The notes under the pieces are model-generated. The model was not told the DNA's origin, made no database searches, and saw only the letters and a list, made by a program, of their open reading frames with translations. Positions 9,073 through 18,061 of a stretch of DNA of 64,000 bases are shown piece after piece. Origin of the DNA: Methylomonas sp. LL1 (GTDB taxonomy: Bacteria > Pseudomonadota > Gammaproteobacteria > Methylococcales > Methylomonadaceae); assembly GCF_015711015.1 (NCBI RefSeq), contig NZ_CP064653.1:992001-1056000 (forward strand), in the 5' to 3' direction. Position 1 is the stretch's first letter; every line of letters begins with the position of its first letter. The position numbers and the translations under genes are program-made.

Positions 9073-9493
9073 GGTATAGCCCCTAACTAATTGTCTTATC
9101 CTTGATTAAAAGGATAGCCGAATCAAGGAAAAAATGCGTCGAAGTTTTTCCACAGCCCCGGCGCTTAACAATCAATACTTTGGTGCGGATTGGCTCCTAA
9201 CCAATCAATAATTCTTCCAAAACCCACTGATTTACCCCGCAACCTTAATCCTGGTCGTCATAGGCAATGTGAATTGCGTGGATAGATAATTATATTCTGC
9301 TGATTTTGGATGTGATGGCCTATTGAAAAATTGGCAGAAATGCAACTCCCCGGCAGCCATATCTGTGATACTGTTGCTATGGATCATGGAGGCTTCGGCA
9401 GATTGGTCGCTTTAAAACAGTGAGGTTTTGTGGCGCCACCTCAAGGCAAAATCGCATTTAACTATTCAATTGAGGTGTTAATTCAGAGGGAAA
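9073..9493. other. Intergenic region, no gene recognised
   Basis: About 420 nt separate divergent genes (FkbM to the left, the DUF1097-like protein to the right), so promoters for both should be here. An AGAGGG ribosome binding site lies at 9485-9490. I found no other clear element. Confidence 0.4.
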
Positions 9494-10018
9494 ATGATGG
9501 AAAAGCATGCAGCACTTTCGTTAAGTATTGGTGGATTGTCCGGTGTAGCAACGTTTTTGGCGGTAGGTCCGGCCAGCGGCGTATTTTTTATCTGGGCGGC
9601 GACTATCGCCTGGGCCGCGTACTTTATGTTGGGCGCCAATAAAGAAGCTTTAATCAACACTATCGTAAACGGTATTTATGGCGTGGTCATGGCATGGATA
9701 ACGGCCATTTTCCTGACGGAAATTTCGCCCGATGCGGTGCTAGGCTTTACCCTGATGGCTGCGATTACGGTGGCGGTTGTGGTAACGGTGATGTGCCTGT
9801 TGGCGGTTATTCCGCAAATCGCGGTGATTCCAGTCAGCGTGCTGGGTTATTCGGCAACTTTTGCCTATTTGCTGCAGACGCCGGATACCTTAACAAAAGA
9901 CGTATTATTGGGCGCTTCCTTGGGCAATCCATTGTTGGTGATAAGCATTTCAATCTTGGTTGGCGCATATTTTGGACAGCTCTCGGGTCAATTAGCCGCC
10001 AAATGGACTAAAGTCTAG
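9494..10018 (+). CDS. DUF1097-like inner-membrane protein
   Basis: 174 residues, almost wholly hydrophobic, with five or six membrane segments: ATFLAVGPASGVFFIWAAT, GIYGVVMAWITAIFL, MAAITVAVVVTVMCLLA and so on, to an end in GAYFGQLSGQLAAKW. Overall pattern and size resemble DUF1097 proteins such as E. coli YcdZ, whose role is unknown. Two adjacent ATGs (9494 and 9497) follow AGAGGG; the second gives the better spacing. It appears to be a single-gene unit ending in the hairpin at 10031-10055. Confidence 0.65.
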   Translation: MMEKHAALSLSIGGLSGVATFLAVGPASGVFFIWAATIAWAAYFMLGANKEALINTIVNGIYGVVMAWITAIFLTEISPDAVLGFTLMAAITVAVVVTVMCLLAVIPQIAVIPVSVLGYSATFAYLLQTPDTLTKDVLLGASLGNPLLVISISILVGAYFGQLSGQLAAKWTKV

Positions 10019-10030
10019 AAGTTAGACCAT

Positions 10031-10055
10031 CGGACGGGATTCGCCATCCCGTCCG
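10031..10055 (+). terminator. GC-rich hairpin after the DUF1097-like gene
   Basis: CGGACGGGAT and ATCCCGTCCG form a perfect 10-bp stem with a TCGCC loop, 12 nt after the stop codon. There is no T-run behind it, so it is not a classical intrinsic terminator. It could end or stabilise the transcript. Confidence 0.5.
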
Positions 10056-10136
10056 TGATGTGTTAGCGGTTGTGAAGGACTGGAGGCGGAGTGTATTACG
10101 CAAGGATTTGCGTTGATCATCATAGCCTCGAACGTG

Positions 10137-10541
10137 TCACAACCGTCGGATTAATAACACCGTTAGCCATGGTAAAGTCAATATTGCCAATCCGATAAAC
10201 CAGTCTTTGCTTGATACGGGCGGCGATGGCGGTTCCAAACTGTCGGCCGCCGGATTGCTGGGAGCGAAACTCAACACGAGTGCAACCAGCAGCATTAGCG
10301 GTGGCGCAAACATAAAACCCAACAAAATTCCCCAGGCCGAAGAGCCGATGTCACGGGCGCGTTTGATCATGGCAGTGGCGCCAAATAAACCGAGCAAACT
10401 CGCCAAAACCCAATAAAAGCGCTCGGTGTATCCGTCCGGCAAACCGGCTGCGCCGATGTTCAGCGTATAAACCAGCACGGCCGCGTTGAACAAACTTGGT
10501 AGGCCCAAGGCGATATATCGGGATCGATCGTAACGTAGCAT
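10137..10541 (-). CDS. DUF805-like small membrane protein
   Basis: 134 residues with four predicted membrane segments (YIALGLPSLFNAAVLVYTL; VLASLLGLFGATAMI; GILLGFMFAPPLMLLVALVL; WFIGLAILTLPWLTVLLI). Between segments two and three is KRARDIGSSAWGI, matching the KRxHDxGxSGW signature of DUF805 proteins. The family is widespread with no assigned function. The gene stands alone, convergent with the DUF1097-like gene. Confidence 0.65.
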   Translation of the reverse strand: MLRYDRSRYIALGLPSLFNAAVLVYTLNIGAAGLPDGYTERFYWVLASLLGLFGATAMIKRARDIGSSAWGILLGFMFAPPLMLLVALVLSFAPSNPAADSLEPPSPPVSSKDWFIGLAILTLPWLTVLLIRRL

Positions 10542-10657
10542 TAGAGAGCCTGAAGTGATAGGGTTTTAGCTGTGCCGCGGACGTGTAAGGGCTTCAATTG
10601 TTGTATAAAAGCTACGGCACCTTAAATGTTGACCGTGGTGAGTAAATGCCTCAACGG

Positions 10658-13600
10658 TTATGATTTCGGCCCTAATCGTAACAACAACTTTTCCAGAAAC
10701 ACCACCTTATCCTCCATATCCTTAAACGTGTAGGTAAACCTTAATTTATCCGCGCCGTCGAATTTATAGACCCGCGACTGACTTTGAATCATCGTGATTA
10801 ACTCGCCGGTATCGATTTGAGGACTGGAACTGAAGACGATGCGACCACCGGTGCTGTATGCCTCGATTTTTTTGATACCCAGATGCGCGGCTTGCTGTTT
10901 GAGTTCGGTGATGGCGAACAGAGCCCTGACTTGATCCGGCAACAGACCGAAGCGATCGATCATCTCGATTTTCAGCTTGCGCAAATCGTCCTCGGTTTCG
11001 GTGCTGGCGATGCGTTTGTACAGCACCAGGCGGGCGTGGATGTCCGGCAAATAATCTTCCGGAATCAAGGCCGCGATTTGTAGATCGACTTCCGGGCCGG
11101 TCTCCAGCGGCGCATCGAGCTCCGGCTGCTTACCGGATTTCAAGGCTTTCACGGCCCGTTCCAGCAACTCGGTATATAGGGTAAAGCCGATTTCCTGAAT
11201 CTGCCCGCTTTGTTCGTCGCCCAGCAACTCCCCCGCGCCGCGGATTTCCATGTCGTGCGAGGACAGCATGAAACCTGCGCCGAGTTCGCCGGAGGTTTCG
11301 AAGGCTTCCAGGCGCTTGATGGCGTCCTTGGTCATCAAGGATTTCGGCGGCACGATGCAGTAAGCATAAGCTCTATGGTGCGAACGGCCGACCCGGCCGC
11401 GCAACTGGTGTAATTGCGCCAGACCCAGTTTGTCGGCGCGGTTGATGACGATGGTGTTGGCGCTGGGAATGTCGATGCCGCTTTCGATGATGGTGGTAGC
11501 AATCAGCAGGTTGAAGCGCTGGTGATAGAAATCCAGCATGATCTGCTCCAACTCGCGCTCCGCCATCTGGCCGTGAGCAATCTGAATCCGGGCCTCCGGC
11601 ACCAAGGCCTCCAACTCGCGGGCCATCTTGTCCATGGTCTTGACGTCGTTGTGCAGGAAAAATACCTGGCCGCCGCGCTTGATTTCGCGTTGGCAGGCTT
11701 CCTGGATTTGCGAGTCTATCCATTCGGTGACGAAAGTCTTGATAGCGTGGCGGTTCGGCGGCGGCGTGGCGATGATGGAGATGTCGCGCAGGCCGGCCAT
11801 CGCCATGTTCAAGGTGCGCGGAATCGGTGTCGCGGTTAGCGTCAGTAAATCCAACTCGTAACGCAGTTTCTTGAAGTGTTCCTTTTGGGTGACGCCGAAG
11901 CGGTGTTCCTCGTCGATGATCACCAGGCCCAATGATTTATATTGCATGTCTTTCGACAGCAGTTTGTGGGTGCCGATGACGATGTCGACCTTGCCTTCGG
12001 CCAGCTCGTCGGCGATGGTTTTTTGCTGCTTGGCGGTGACGAAGCGCGAGGTGACTTCCACGCGCACCGGCCAGTCGGCGAAGCGGTCGCGGAAGTTCTG
12101 GTAATGCTGTTGAGCGAGCAGGGTGGTCGGCACCAGCACCGCCACCTGTTTGCCGCTCTGCACCGCGACAAAGGCGGCGCGCATCGCCACTTCGGTCTTG
12201 CCGAAACCGACGTCGCCGCAAACGACGCGGTCCATAGGCTGAGTGGTGGCCATGTCTTGCAATATGGCGTCGATGGCGTTGAGCTGGTCAGGGGTTTCCT
12301 CGAACGGGAAGGCGGCGGCAAAAGCGTCGTAGTCGCTGTTGTCGACATTGAAGGCAAAACCCTGGCGAGCGGCGCGTTTAGCGTGGATGTCCAGCAATTC
12401 GGCGGCGACGTCGCGCGCCCGTTCCATGGCCTTTTTCTTGGCCTTACTCCACTGGTCGGTGCCGAGGCGGTGTAATGGTGCGTTTTCGGCACTGACGCCA
12501 CTGTAACGGCCGATCAAATGCAGCGACGACACCGGCACGTAAATCTTGTCGTGGTTGGCATATTCCAGCATTAAAAACTCGGCGTCTATGCCGCCTACGT
12601 TCAGAATTTGCAAGCCCAGATAGCGGCCGACGCCGTGTTCTTGATGTACCACCGGCGAACCGACGGTCAGTTCGTCGAGGTTGTTGAAGATATTTTCCAG
12701 CGCCCGGGCCGCGGATTTCTGGCGCCGGCGGCGTTGCTGAACTTTTTCGCCGCTGAGTTGGCTTTCGGTGATAATCGCGATCTTGGGTCCGTCTAGCCAC
12801 AGTCCTTGGTCCATCGGTGCCACGACGATGCACGGCGAATGATCGCTTTGCAGAAATTCAGGCCAGCTCTGGACTTGTTTGGCGGCGAGTTTGACGCTTT
12901 TCAGTTTGTCGATCAGGCCTTCACGGTGGCCGGCGGTTTCGGCGACGAACAGGACTTTGCCGTCGAATCCCTCTATAAACTGGCGTAAATGCTGTGCCGG
13001 TTCTTTTAGTCGGCTGTCGATTGCGACCTCAGGCAGGCTTTTGCAATGAAAATCTTGTCCATCTCCACTTGGGAAAGGGACTGGAGTGAGGTTATCCAAC
13101 ACGATGCGGTTGAAACTATCCGTGTGGCACTGGATTTCCTCGGCCGACAAAAACAAGCGCTCGGGTGGTAGCAGGGGGCGGTCTACATCGTATTTGCGCT
13201 GTTGATAACGCTCGTCGGCCTCGTTGTAAAAACGCACGGCGTTGTCGGTAAAAGCGGCCGGCAACACGAACAAGGCGGTCTTGGGCAAATAGGCGAACAG
13301 CGATTCGGTGCGCTCGACAAACAGCGGCAGATAATATTCGATACCGGCCGGAGCGATTTGCTTGGAAACGTCCAGGTACAGATTGTTTTTGGCGGAAGCG
13401 TTAGGAAATTGTTCGCGGAAGGCTTGGCGGAAACGTTTGATCGCATCGTCGGTAAACGGAAACTCGCGGGCCGGAAACAGCTCGACCTTAGTCATCTTTT
13501 CCCGCGACATTTGTGTGTCGGGGTCAAAACCGCGTATCGATTCCACGTCATCGTCGAACAATTCGATCCGGTAAGGTTGCTTGCTGCCCATCGGAAACAA

Positions 13601-14122
13601 ATCGATGATGGAGCCGCGCACCGCGAATTCGGCGTGCTGATAGACTTGCGACACGCATTGGTAGCCGACCGCTTCCAGCCTGGCGCGGGTTAGTTCCAGA
13701 TTCAAGCCGCCGCCGACTTCGATCGCGAAGCTGTGCGCCAGGATATGCTCGCGTGGCGCCAGTCGCTGCATCAGGGTCGAAATCGGTACAATCAGCGCTC
13801 CGCGCTTGGTCTCGGGCAGCAATGCCAGGGTACGGATGCGTTCCGAGATAATTTCCGGCAAGGGCGAAAACACGTCGTAGGGCAGGGTTTCCCAGTCGGG
13901 AAACTGTAGAATCGGAAACGCGTTGTCCAGGAAAAACGCCAGCTCGTGTTCCAGGCGTAATGCGGTCTGGGTGTCCGGCGTGACGATGACGACCAAACGT
14001 TTTTCCTGGGCAATCGCGCTGGCCAGCGCCAGCGAATCGCCACAGCCGGTTAATCCGGACCAGTACAACGGAGCGTCGGTGTCTTTAGGGACAGCGGCGT
14101 TAATCAGCGAGAATGACGGCAT
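10658..14122 (-). CDS. mfd: Transcription-repair coupling factor Mfd
   Basis: 1154 residues, full length. Mfd removes RNA polymerase stalled at lesions and recruits UvrA for transcription-coupled repair. Seen in order: the UvrB-homology region at the N-terminus, the RNA-polymerase-interacting domain (SPVVHQEHGVGRYLGLQ, residues about 490-510), a superfamily 2 translocase with Walker A GDVGFGKTEVAMRA, the DEEH box in LVIIDEEHRFGVTQKEH, LTATPIPRTLNMAM, and helicase motif VI QLRGRVGRSHHRAYAY, then the C-terminal TRCF domain that masks UvrA binding. The start MPSFSLIN fits the family. It is monocistronic here. Confidence 0.98.
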   Translation of the reverse strand: MPSFSLINAAVPKDTDAPLYWSGLTGCGDSLALASAIAQEKRLVVIVTPDTQTALRLEHELAFFLDNAFPILQFPDWETLPYDVFSPLPEIISERIRTLALLPETKRGALIVPISTLMQRLAPREHILAHSFAIEVGGGLNLELTRARLEAVGYQCVSQVYQHAEFAVRGSIIDLFPMGSKQPYRIELFDDDVESIRGFDPDTQMSREKMTKVELFPAREFPFTDDAIKRFRQAFREQFPNASAKNNLYLDVSKQIAPAGIEYYLPLFVERTESLFAYLPKTALFVLPAAFTDNAVRFYNEADERYQQRKYDVDRPLLPPERLFLSAEEIQCHTDSFNRIVLDNLTPVPFPSGDGQDFHCKSLPEVAIDSRLKEPAQHLRQFIEGFDGKVLFVAETAGHREGLIDKLKSVKLAAKQVQSWPEFLQSDHSPCIVVAPMDQGLWLDGPKIAIITESQLSGEKVQQRRRRQKSAARALENIFNNLDELTVGSPVVHQEHGVGRYLGLQILNVGGIDAEFLMLEYANHDKIYVPVSSLHLIGRYSGVSAENAPLHRLGTDQWSKAKKKAMERARDVAAELLDIHAKRAARQGFAFNVDNSDYDAFAAAFPFEETPDQLNAIDAILQDMATTQPMDRVVCGDVGFGKTEVAMRAAFVAVQSGKQVAVLVPTTLLAQQHYQNFRDRFADWPVRVEVTSRFVTAKQQKTIADELAEGKVDIVIGTHKLLSKDMQYKSLGLVIIDEEHRFGVTQKEHFKKLRYELDLLTLTATPIPRTLNMAMAGLRDISIIATPPPNRHAIKTFVTEWIDSQIQEACQREIKRGGQVFFLHNDVKTMDKMARELEALVPEARIQIAHGQMAERELEQIMLDFYHQRFNLLIATTIIESGIDIPSANTIVINRADKLGLAQLHQLRGRVGRSHHRAYAYCIVPPKSLMTKDAIKRLEAFETSGELGAGFMLSSHDMEIRGAGELLGDEQSGQIQEIGFTLYTELLERAVKALKSGKQPELDAPLETGPEVDLQIAALIPEDYLPDIHARLVLYKRIASTETEDDLRKLKIEMIDRFGLLPDQVRALFAITELKQQAAHLGIKKIEAYSTGGRIVFSSSPQIDTGELITMIQSQSRVYKFDGADKLRFTYTFKDMEDKVVFLEKLLLRLGPKS

Positions 14123-14222
14123 TACAATATCGAGATGCTAAAAGCGTTGATTATAAACTTGAAGAACGGCGGAAAGGCATTCAATTGCCCGGCAATTCGG
14201 GTTGAAGCCGCCAATCCCGCCG

Positions 14223-14963
14223 TCAGGCAATGTTTTTATGTTGAATATCGATGCTGTGAATATAACGCTGGAGCAGGCTGTCGACATTGGGCGGCAGATA
14301 ACTGAACTGACAGCCGATGCGTTGCTGGACGCAGAGGCTGCTGACGCGCATGTCGACGTTGTTTTTGATCACAAATGCCACTCGCGCTTGGCTGCCATCC
14401 TGCAAATTCAGGATAGAATCGGCAAATTCACGGTCGGGCCGCAGGCATTGAGTCCAATCCGGCTCGGGGTTGAGGAAGGAAAACCCACCCACGCTCATAT
14501 CGTACAAGGCGAAGCGGATTGTATGGCCGCTATGGTCTGGATTGTCGTCGCTAAAGGTTAATTGGCAATAACTGTCGGTGTGGGATAGCGGGATTTTTAC
14601 CCGGTGGAATTGGCGGCGCTCCATCCAGAAAATCACCTCGGGAATCGGCATCGATAAAACCCATTCGCTTCCTGCTTTGACTTTTTGGATGCGTTGCCCG
14701 TTAAACGACACCTTGACCCCGCCTATCTCGGTGCGGAACAACACTTTTTCCGAAGCCAGCAGTTGATTGTCCAACACCGCCGTGGGACCGCAGTCCAGTT
14801 GCAAAATATTGTTTTTAGGGTCTAGGCCGACAATCGTGGTTAGGAAGGAAGCGTTGTGACGGCCGAAATGTGCGGACATGATGCACTTGTGCCTGACTAG
14901 ATCGGTCAAGTAATTCAATACCCGGTTTGGGGTTCTGACCAGAAAGTCGGAGGGATTTGTCAT
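14223..14963 (-). CDS. ycgR: YcgR-type flagellar brake protein (PilZ domain, c-di-GMP effector)
   Basis: 246 residues with the two-domain plan of YcgR: an N-terminal YcgR domain (residues about 15-110) and a C-terminal PilZ domain. The PilZ c-di-GMP site is visible as the arginine motif in ERRQFHRVKIP and the DxSxGG motif in LYDMSVGGFSF. YcgR proteins bind c-di-GMP and slow flagellar rotation at the motor. No flagellar genes are nearby. It is a potential receiver for the c-di-GMP enzymes found later in this window. The stop overlaps no neighbour; mfd is downstream. Confidence 0.9.
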   Translation of the reverse strand: MTNPSDFLVRTPNRVLNYLTDLVRHKCIMSAHFGRHNASFLTTIVGLDPKNNILQLDCGPTAVLDNQLLASEKVLFRTEIGGVKVSFNGQRIQKVKAGSEWVLSMPIPEVIFWMERRQFHRVKIPLSHTDSYCQLTFSDDNPDHSGHTIRFALYDMSVGGFSFLNPEPDWTQCLRPDREFADSILNLQDGSQARVAFVIKNNVDMRVSSLCVQQRIGCQFSYLPPNVDSLLQRYIHSIDIQHKNIA

Positions 14964-14994
14964 TATGGGAAGCTAAATCTTGCTGTTTAATCAG

Positions 14995-15016
14995 CTGGCT
15001 ATTGTAAAATAGCCAG
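14995..15016 (+). promoter_or_regulatory. Perfect 9-bp hairpin ahead of sugE
   Basis: CTGGCTATT and AATAGCCAG flank a GTAA tetraloop, ending 29 nt before the sugE ATG. It could be a leader hairpin or an operator dyad. The loop does not have the ACGR sequence of guanidine-II riboswitch hairpins and there is only one stem, so a riboswitch is not supported. Confidence 0.45.
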
Positions 15017-15045
15017 AATTATTCTGCACTTAAATAGGTATATTG

Positions 15046-15366
15046 ATGGGCTGGTTGTTATTGTTTGCCGCGGGTTGTTCTGAAATCGTGTTTGCGTTAA
15101 GTCTGAAATATAACGAAGGTTTCAGTAAATTATGGCCCAGTGTGGTGACTTGTTTTTCCGGGGCAGGCAGCTTTTATCTGTTGATGCTGTCGCTCAAAAC
15201 CCTGCCGCTGGGCACCGCCTACGCGGTTTGGACCGGCATGGGCGCGGTAGGCGTGGCGATCATCGGTATCTTCTTGTTCAAGGAGTCAGCCGATTGGATT
15301 CGTCTGGCGTCGATTATGATGATCGTGATCGGCATTGCCGGTTTAAAACTGACGCACGTCGATTGA
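15046..15366 (+). CDS. sugE: SugE/Gdx-type small multidrug resistance transporter (guanidinium exporter)
   Basis: 106 residues, four membrane helices, SMR family. The essential membrane glutamate is E13 in LFAAGCSEIVFALSLKY. The Gdx subtype is indicated by LPLGTAYAVWTGMGAVG and the KES motif in LFKESADWIRLAS. Members export guanidinium by proton antiport as antiparallel dimers. ATG at 15046 is preferred over the TTG one codon earlier. Its TGA overlaps the tusB ATG, so it leads a three-gene unit with tusB and dsrC/tusE, an unexpected partnership. Confidence 0.93.
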   Translation: MGWLLLFAAGCSEIVFALSLKYNEGFSKLWPSVVTCFSGAGSFYLLMLSLKTLPLGTAYAVWTGMGAVGVAIIGIFLFKESADWIRLASIMMIVIGIAGLKLTHVD

Positions 15367-15659
15367 TGTTGCATTTGATTGCGGAATCTTCCCTGCCTCG
15401 GGCAGTGGTTGAACGGATTGCGGCCGGCGACGATGTGGTATTGCAGGCCGGCGCGGTTTGGGCGGCATTCCTGGGGCACCAAGACAACTCCAAGCTGGCC
15501 CAATTGCTGGCTGGCGGTTGTAAGGTTCATGCCTTACAGGATTCGTTGTTCATGAACGGTATAGATGATCGGCAATTGTTGCCGGGCGTCGAGCGCATTG
15601 ATTATCCCGCATTGGTGGAATTGACGGTCAAAAATCCGGTGATTCATACGTGGTGTTGA
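15366..15659 (+). CDS. tusB: TusB/DsrH-family sulfur relay protein
   Basis: 97 residues. The DsrH/TusB pattern is clear: MLHLIAESSLPRAVVERI, GDDVVLQAGAVWAAFLG, VHALQDSLFMNG, then VERIDYPALVELTVKNPVIHTW at the end. TusB forms the TusBCD sulfur-transfer complex that hands persulfide to TusE in 2-thiouridine synthesis of tRNA; DsrH does the same in dissimilatory sulfur oxidation. The ATG overlaps the sugE stop (15366), and the stop overlaps the next gene's ATG (TGATG), so translation is coupled. TusC and TusD are not in the window. Confidence 0.85.
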   Translation: MLHLIAESSLPRAVVERIAAGDDVVLQAGAVWAAFLGHQDNSKLAQLLAGGCKVHALQDSLFMNGIDDRQLLPGVERIDYPALVELTVKNPVIHTWC

Positions 15660-15982
15660 TGGTCGATGGCGTCGTACTGGAAACCAGTGCCGACGGATTT
15701 TTACGCGATGCGCGGCAATGGGATCAGAAAGTGGCGGAAGAGTTGGCGCGGAGCTGCGGCATTGAACTCTGCCCGGCGCACTGGGAAATTCTGTTATTTA
15801 TCCGCGACTATTATTTCCAGTTTCAGCACCTGCCGAATGCGCGAATGTTTGCCTCGGCGATACGCAAAAAGCTAGGCGAGGACAAAGCCGGCAGCCGCTA
15901 CCTGCAAAAATTATTTCCGGATGGGCCGTTGAAATACGCCTGCAAGCTTGCCGGTTTACCTAAGCCGCCGACCTGTCTGTAA
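15659..15982 (+). CDS. DsrC/TusE-family sulfur carrier with both redox cysteines
   Basis: 107 residues from the ATG at 15659 (MVDGVVLETSADGFL); GTG codons just upstream lie inside tusB. The DsrC fold is supported by WDQKVAEELARSCGIE, then HWEILLFIRDYYFQF and the flexible C-terminal arm. The arm ends in CKLAGLPKPPTCL: the penultimate Cys is the universal sulfur-carrying residue, and the second Cys lies exactly 11 residues before it, as in DsrC proper. E. coli TusE lacks that second Cys. Substrates could be tRNA thiolation or a DsrC-type trisulfide/heterodisulfide role. Translation is coupled to tusB. Confidence 0.85.
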   Translation: MVDGVVLETSADGFLRDARQWDQKVAEELARSCGIELCPAHWEILLFIRDYYFQFQHLPNARMFASAIRKKLGEDKAGSRYLQKLFPDGPLKYACKLAGLPKPPTCL

Positions 15983-16012
15983 TCCCCAATTTATACATTT
16001 TGAGAGAATTGA

Positions 16013-17323
16013 ATGAGTAATCCCCGCGTTGGTTTTATCAGTCTGGGCTGTCCGAAAGCCTTGGTCGATAGCGAGCAGATATTGACCCGCTTGCGTAGCG
16101 AAGGCTATCAAGTGTCACCCAACTACAAGGATTCGGATCTGGTGATCGTCAACACCTGCGGCTTTATCGATGCGGCGGTGGAAGAGTCGTTGGATAGCAT
16201 CGGCGAAGCCTTGGCGGAAAACGGCAAGGTCATCGTCACCGGTTGCCTAGGCGCGCGCCAGGATGAAATCCTGGCGCGCCATCCTCAGGTGTTGAAAATC
16301 ACCGGCGCCCATGCCACCGACGAAGTGGTGGAGGCTGTGCATGAGCATTTGCCGCCGGCGCACAATCCGTTTTTGGATTTAGTGCCGCCGCAAGGCATCA
16401 AGCTGACGCCCAAGCATTATGCCTATTTAAAAATTTCCGAGGGCTGTAATCATCGATGCACTTTTTGCATTATTCCGTCGATGCGCGGCGATTTGGTCAG
16501 CCGGCCGATCGACGAGGTGATGCTGGAGGCTGAGCGACTGGCCGATGCCGGCGTCAAGGAATTGCTGATCGTTTCGCAGGATACCAGCGCTTACGGCCTG
16601 GATTTAAAATATCAGCACCGCCGTTGGCGTGGACGGGATTTACAGACTCGATTTAATGATTTGGCGTCTGCGTTAGGCGAACTGGGTATCTGGGTGCGCA
16701 TGCACTATGTCTACCCTTATCCGCATGTTGATGAGGTGGTACCGTTGATGGCGCAAGGCAAAATCCTGCCTTATTTGGATATTCCGTTTCAGCATGCCAG
16801 CAGCCGGATATTGAAACTGATGAAGCGGCCGGCGGCGGCGGAAAACAATCTGGAACGCATTCGTGCCTGGCGTGCTATTTGTCCCGACCTGACCATACGC
16901 AGCACTTTTATCGTTGGTTTTCCCGGCGAAACCGAGTCGGAGTTTGAAGAATTGCTGGATTTTCTGAGCGAAGCGCAAATGGACCGAGTGGGCTGTTTTG
17001 CCTATTCGCCGGTCAAGGGGGCCGCGGCCAACGAATTGCCGGATGCGGTGCCTGAAGAAGTCAAACAGGAGCGATTGGCGCGCTTTATGGAGCATCAGGC
17101 GGGCATCAGTGCCGAACGTTTGCAGCGTAGGGTAGGGCGTATCGAAACTGTATTAATCGACGAAGTGGTCGAAGAGGGGGCGGTGGCCCGCAGCAAATGC
17201 GATGCGCCGGAAATCGACGGACAGGTATTTATCGACGGCGCGACCCATCTTAGTGTCGGCGATTGGGTCGATGTACAAATCGAAGAGGCCGATGAATACG
17301 ATTTGTGGGGAAAACTAATCTAA
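16013..17323 (+). CDS. rimO: Ribosomal protein S12 methylthiotransferase RimO
   Basis: 436 residues, full length. RimO is a radical SAM enzyme that adds a methylthio group to the conserved Asp of ribosomal protein S12. The N-terminal UPF0004 domain holds its auxiliary [4Fe-4S] cysteines in [21 protein letters not shown] and VTGCLGAR. The radical SAM motif is C-x3-C-x2-C in [16 protein letters not shown] (about residue 143). A TRAM domain ends the protein ([15 protein letters not shown]). Its start follows the dsrC/tusE gene by 30 nt, so it may share that transcript, and it ends in a strong terminator. Confidence 0.97.
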   Translation: MSNPRVGFISLGCPKALVDSEQILTRLRSEGYQVSPNYKDSDLVIVNTCGFIDAAVEESLDSIGEALAENGKVIVTGCLGARQDEILARHPQVLKITGAHATDEVVEAVHEHLPPAHNPFLDLVPPQGIKLTPKHYAYLKISEGCNHRCTFCIIPSMRGDLVSRPIDEVMLEAERLADAGVKELLIVSQDTSAYGLDLKYQHRRWRGRDLQTRFNDLASALGELGIWVRMHYVYPYPHVDEVVPLMAQGKILPYLDIPFQHASSRILKLMKRPAAAENNLERIRAWRAICPDLTIRSTFIVGFPGETESEFEELLDFLSEAQMDRVGCFAYSPVKGAAANELPDAVPEEVKQERLARFMEHQAGISAERLQRRVGRIETVLIDEVVEEGAVARSKCDAPEIDGQVFIDGATHLSVGDWVDVQIEEADEYDLWGKLI

Positions 17324-17328
17324 CGGAA

Positions 17329-17361
17329 AAAGCCGCCCTGCATTAAATTCAGGGCGGCTTT
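17329..17361. terminator. Bidirectional rho-independent terminator between rimO and cspA
   Basis: AAAGCCGCCCTG (17329-17340) and CAGGGCGGCTTT (17350-17361) form a perfect 12-bp stem with a 9-nt loop. It is flanked by a T-run on one side and an A-run on the other, so it can end both converging transcripts. Confidence 0.92.
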
Positions 17362-17381
17362 TTGGTTTATAAGCGCAAGGC

Positions 17382-17591
17382 TTATAAAGGATTTACGTTT
17401 TCGGCTTGAGGGCCTTTTTGACCGTTGGTCACTTCCATAGTGACTTTTTGGCCTTCTTTCAGGGTTTTGCGACCGCTGCCGACGATGGCGCTGAAATGTA
17501 CGAATACATCTTTGCCGCCGTCTTGCTCGATGAAACCGAAGCCTTTTTCATCGTTGAACCATTTAACTTTGCCTTCTACTTGTGCTGACAT
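17382..17591 (-). CDS. Cold-shock protein, CspA family
   Basis: 69 residues, a single OB-fold cold-shock domain. RNP1 (KGFGFI) and RNP2 (VFVHF) are both present within [18 protein letters not shown] and [10 protein letters not shown]. It binds single-stranded RNA/DNA and acts as an RNA chaperone. An AAGAGAG ribosome binding site lies just upstream of the ATG. A long gap upstream would allow the extended 5' leader usual for cold-induced csp genes; which paralogue it is cannot be told. Confidence 0.95.
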   Translation of the reverse strand: MSAQVEGKVKWFNDEKGFGFIEQDGGKDVFVHFSAIVGSGRKTLKEGQKVTMEVTNGQKGPQAENVNPL

Positions 17592-18061
17592 AAATCTCTC
17601 TTTCTTTAAAGTGCCAATAATGGCGTTTTTGTTACGGGTGGTGAATAAAGCGGGTAGTGGAAGACGTGTAAAGCGACAACGATTACCTTGCTATATCGGT
17701 GACATTATACATAGCTGTGGCAATAGTCCAAGAAAAAAAGATGGATTCCGCTTGTTAAGGTTTGATGACGATAAAAAGCCAGCAAATTCAAGCTTGGCGC
17801 GCGGCAGGGAGTGGCGCAAATATCATTGATATTAAAAGTATTTTTTATGAATAAGCCTTGCCGATACGCCTTGGCGTAAGGTGCTGACAATTTGTCGCGC
17901 CCGGTTATCGGTTGGTCAATTTTACCGATTTCCAGGATTTATTAGTTTTTGTACCGCCCTGGAAATTGATCAAAATTCCGGAGTAAATCAAAAATCGACT
18001 GCGGTAACGCAAGAATTTTAACCGGCGTATCCATGTGGAGAACACAATACGGATACACTGA
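17592..18061. other. Intergenic region between the antiporter gene and cspA
   Basis: About 470 nt, AT-rich, holding the 3' end of the antiporter transcript and the promoter and probable long leader of the cold-shock gene. No gene is recognised. Short frames here lack family resemblance. Confidence 0.4.

Noticed and set aside
14964..15045. Guanidine riboswitch ahead of sugE
   Set aside because: Only one hairpin with GTAA loop; the guanidine-II class needs two stems with ACGR loops, and no guanidine-I or -III pattern was seen.
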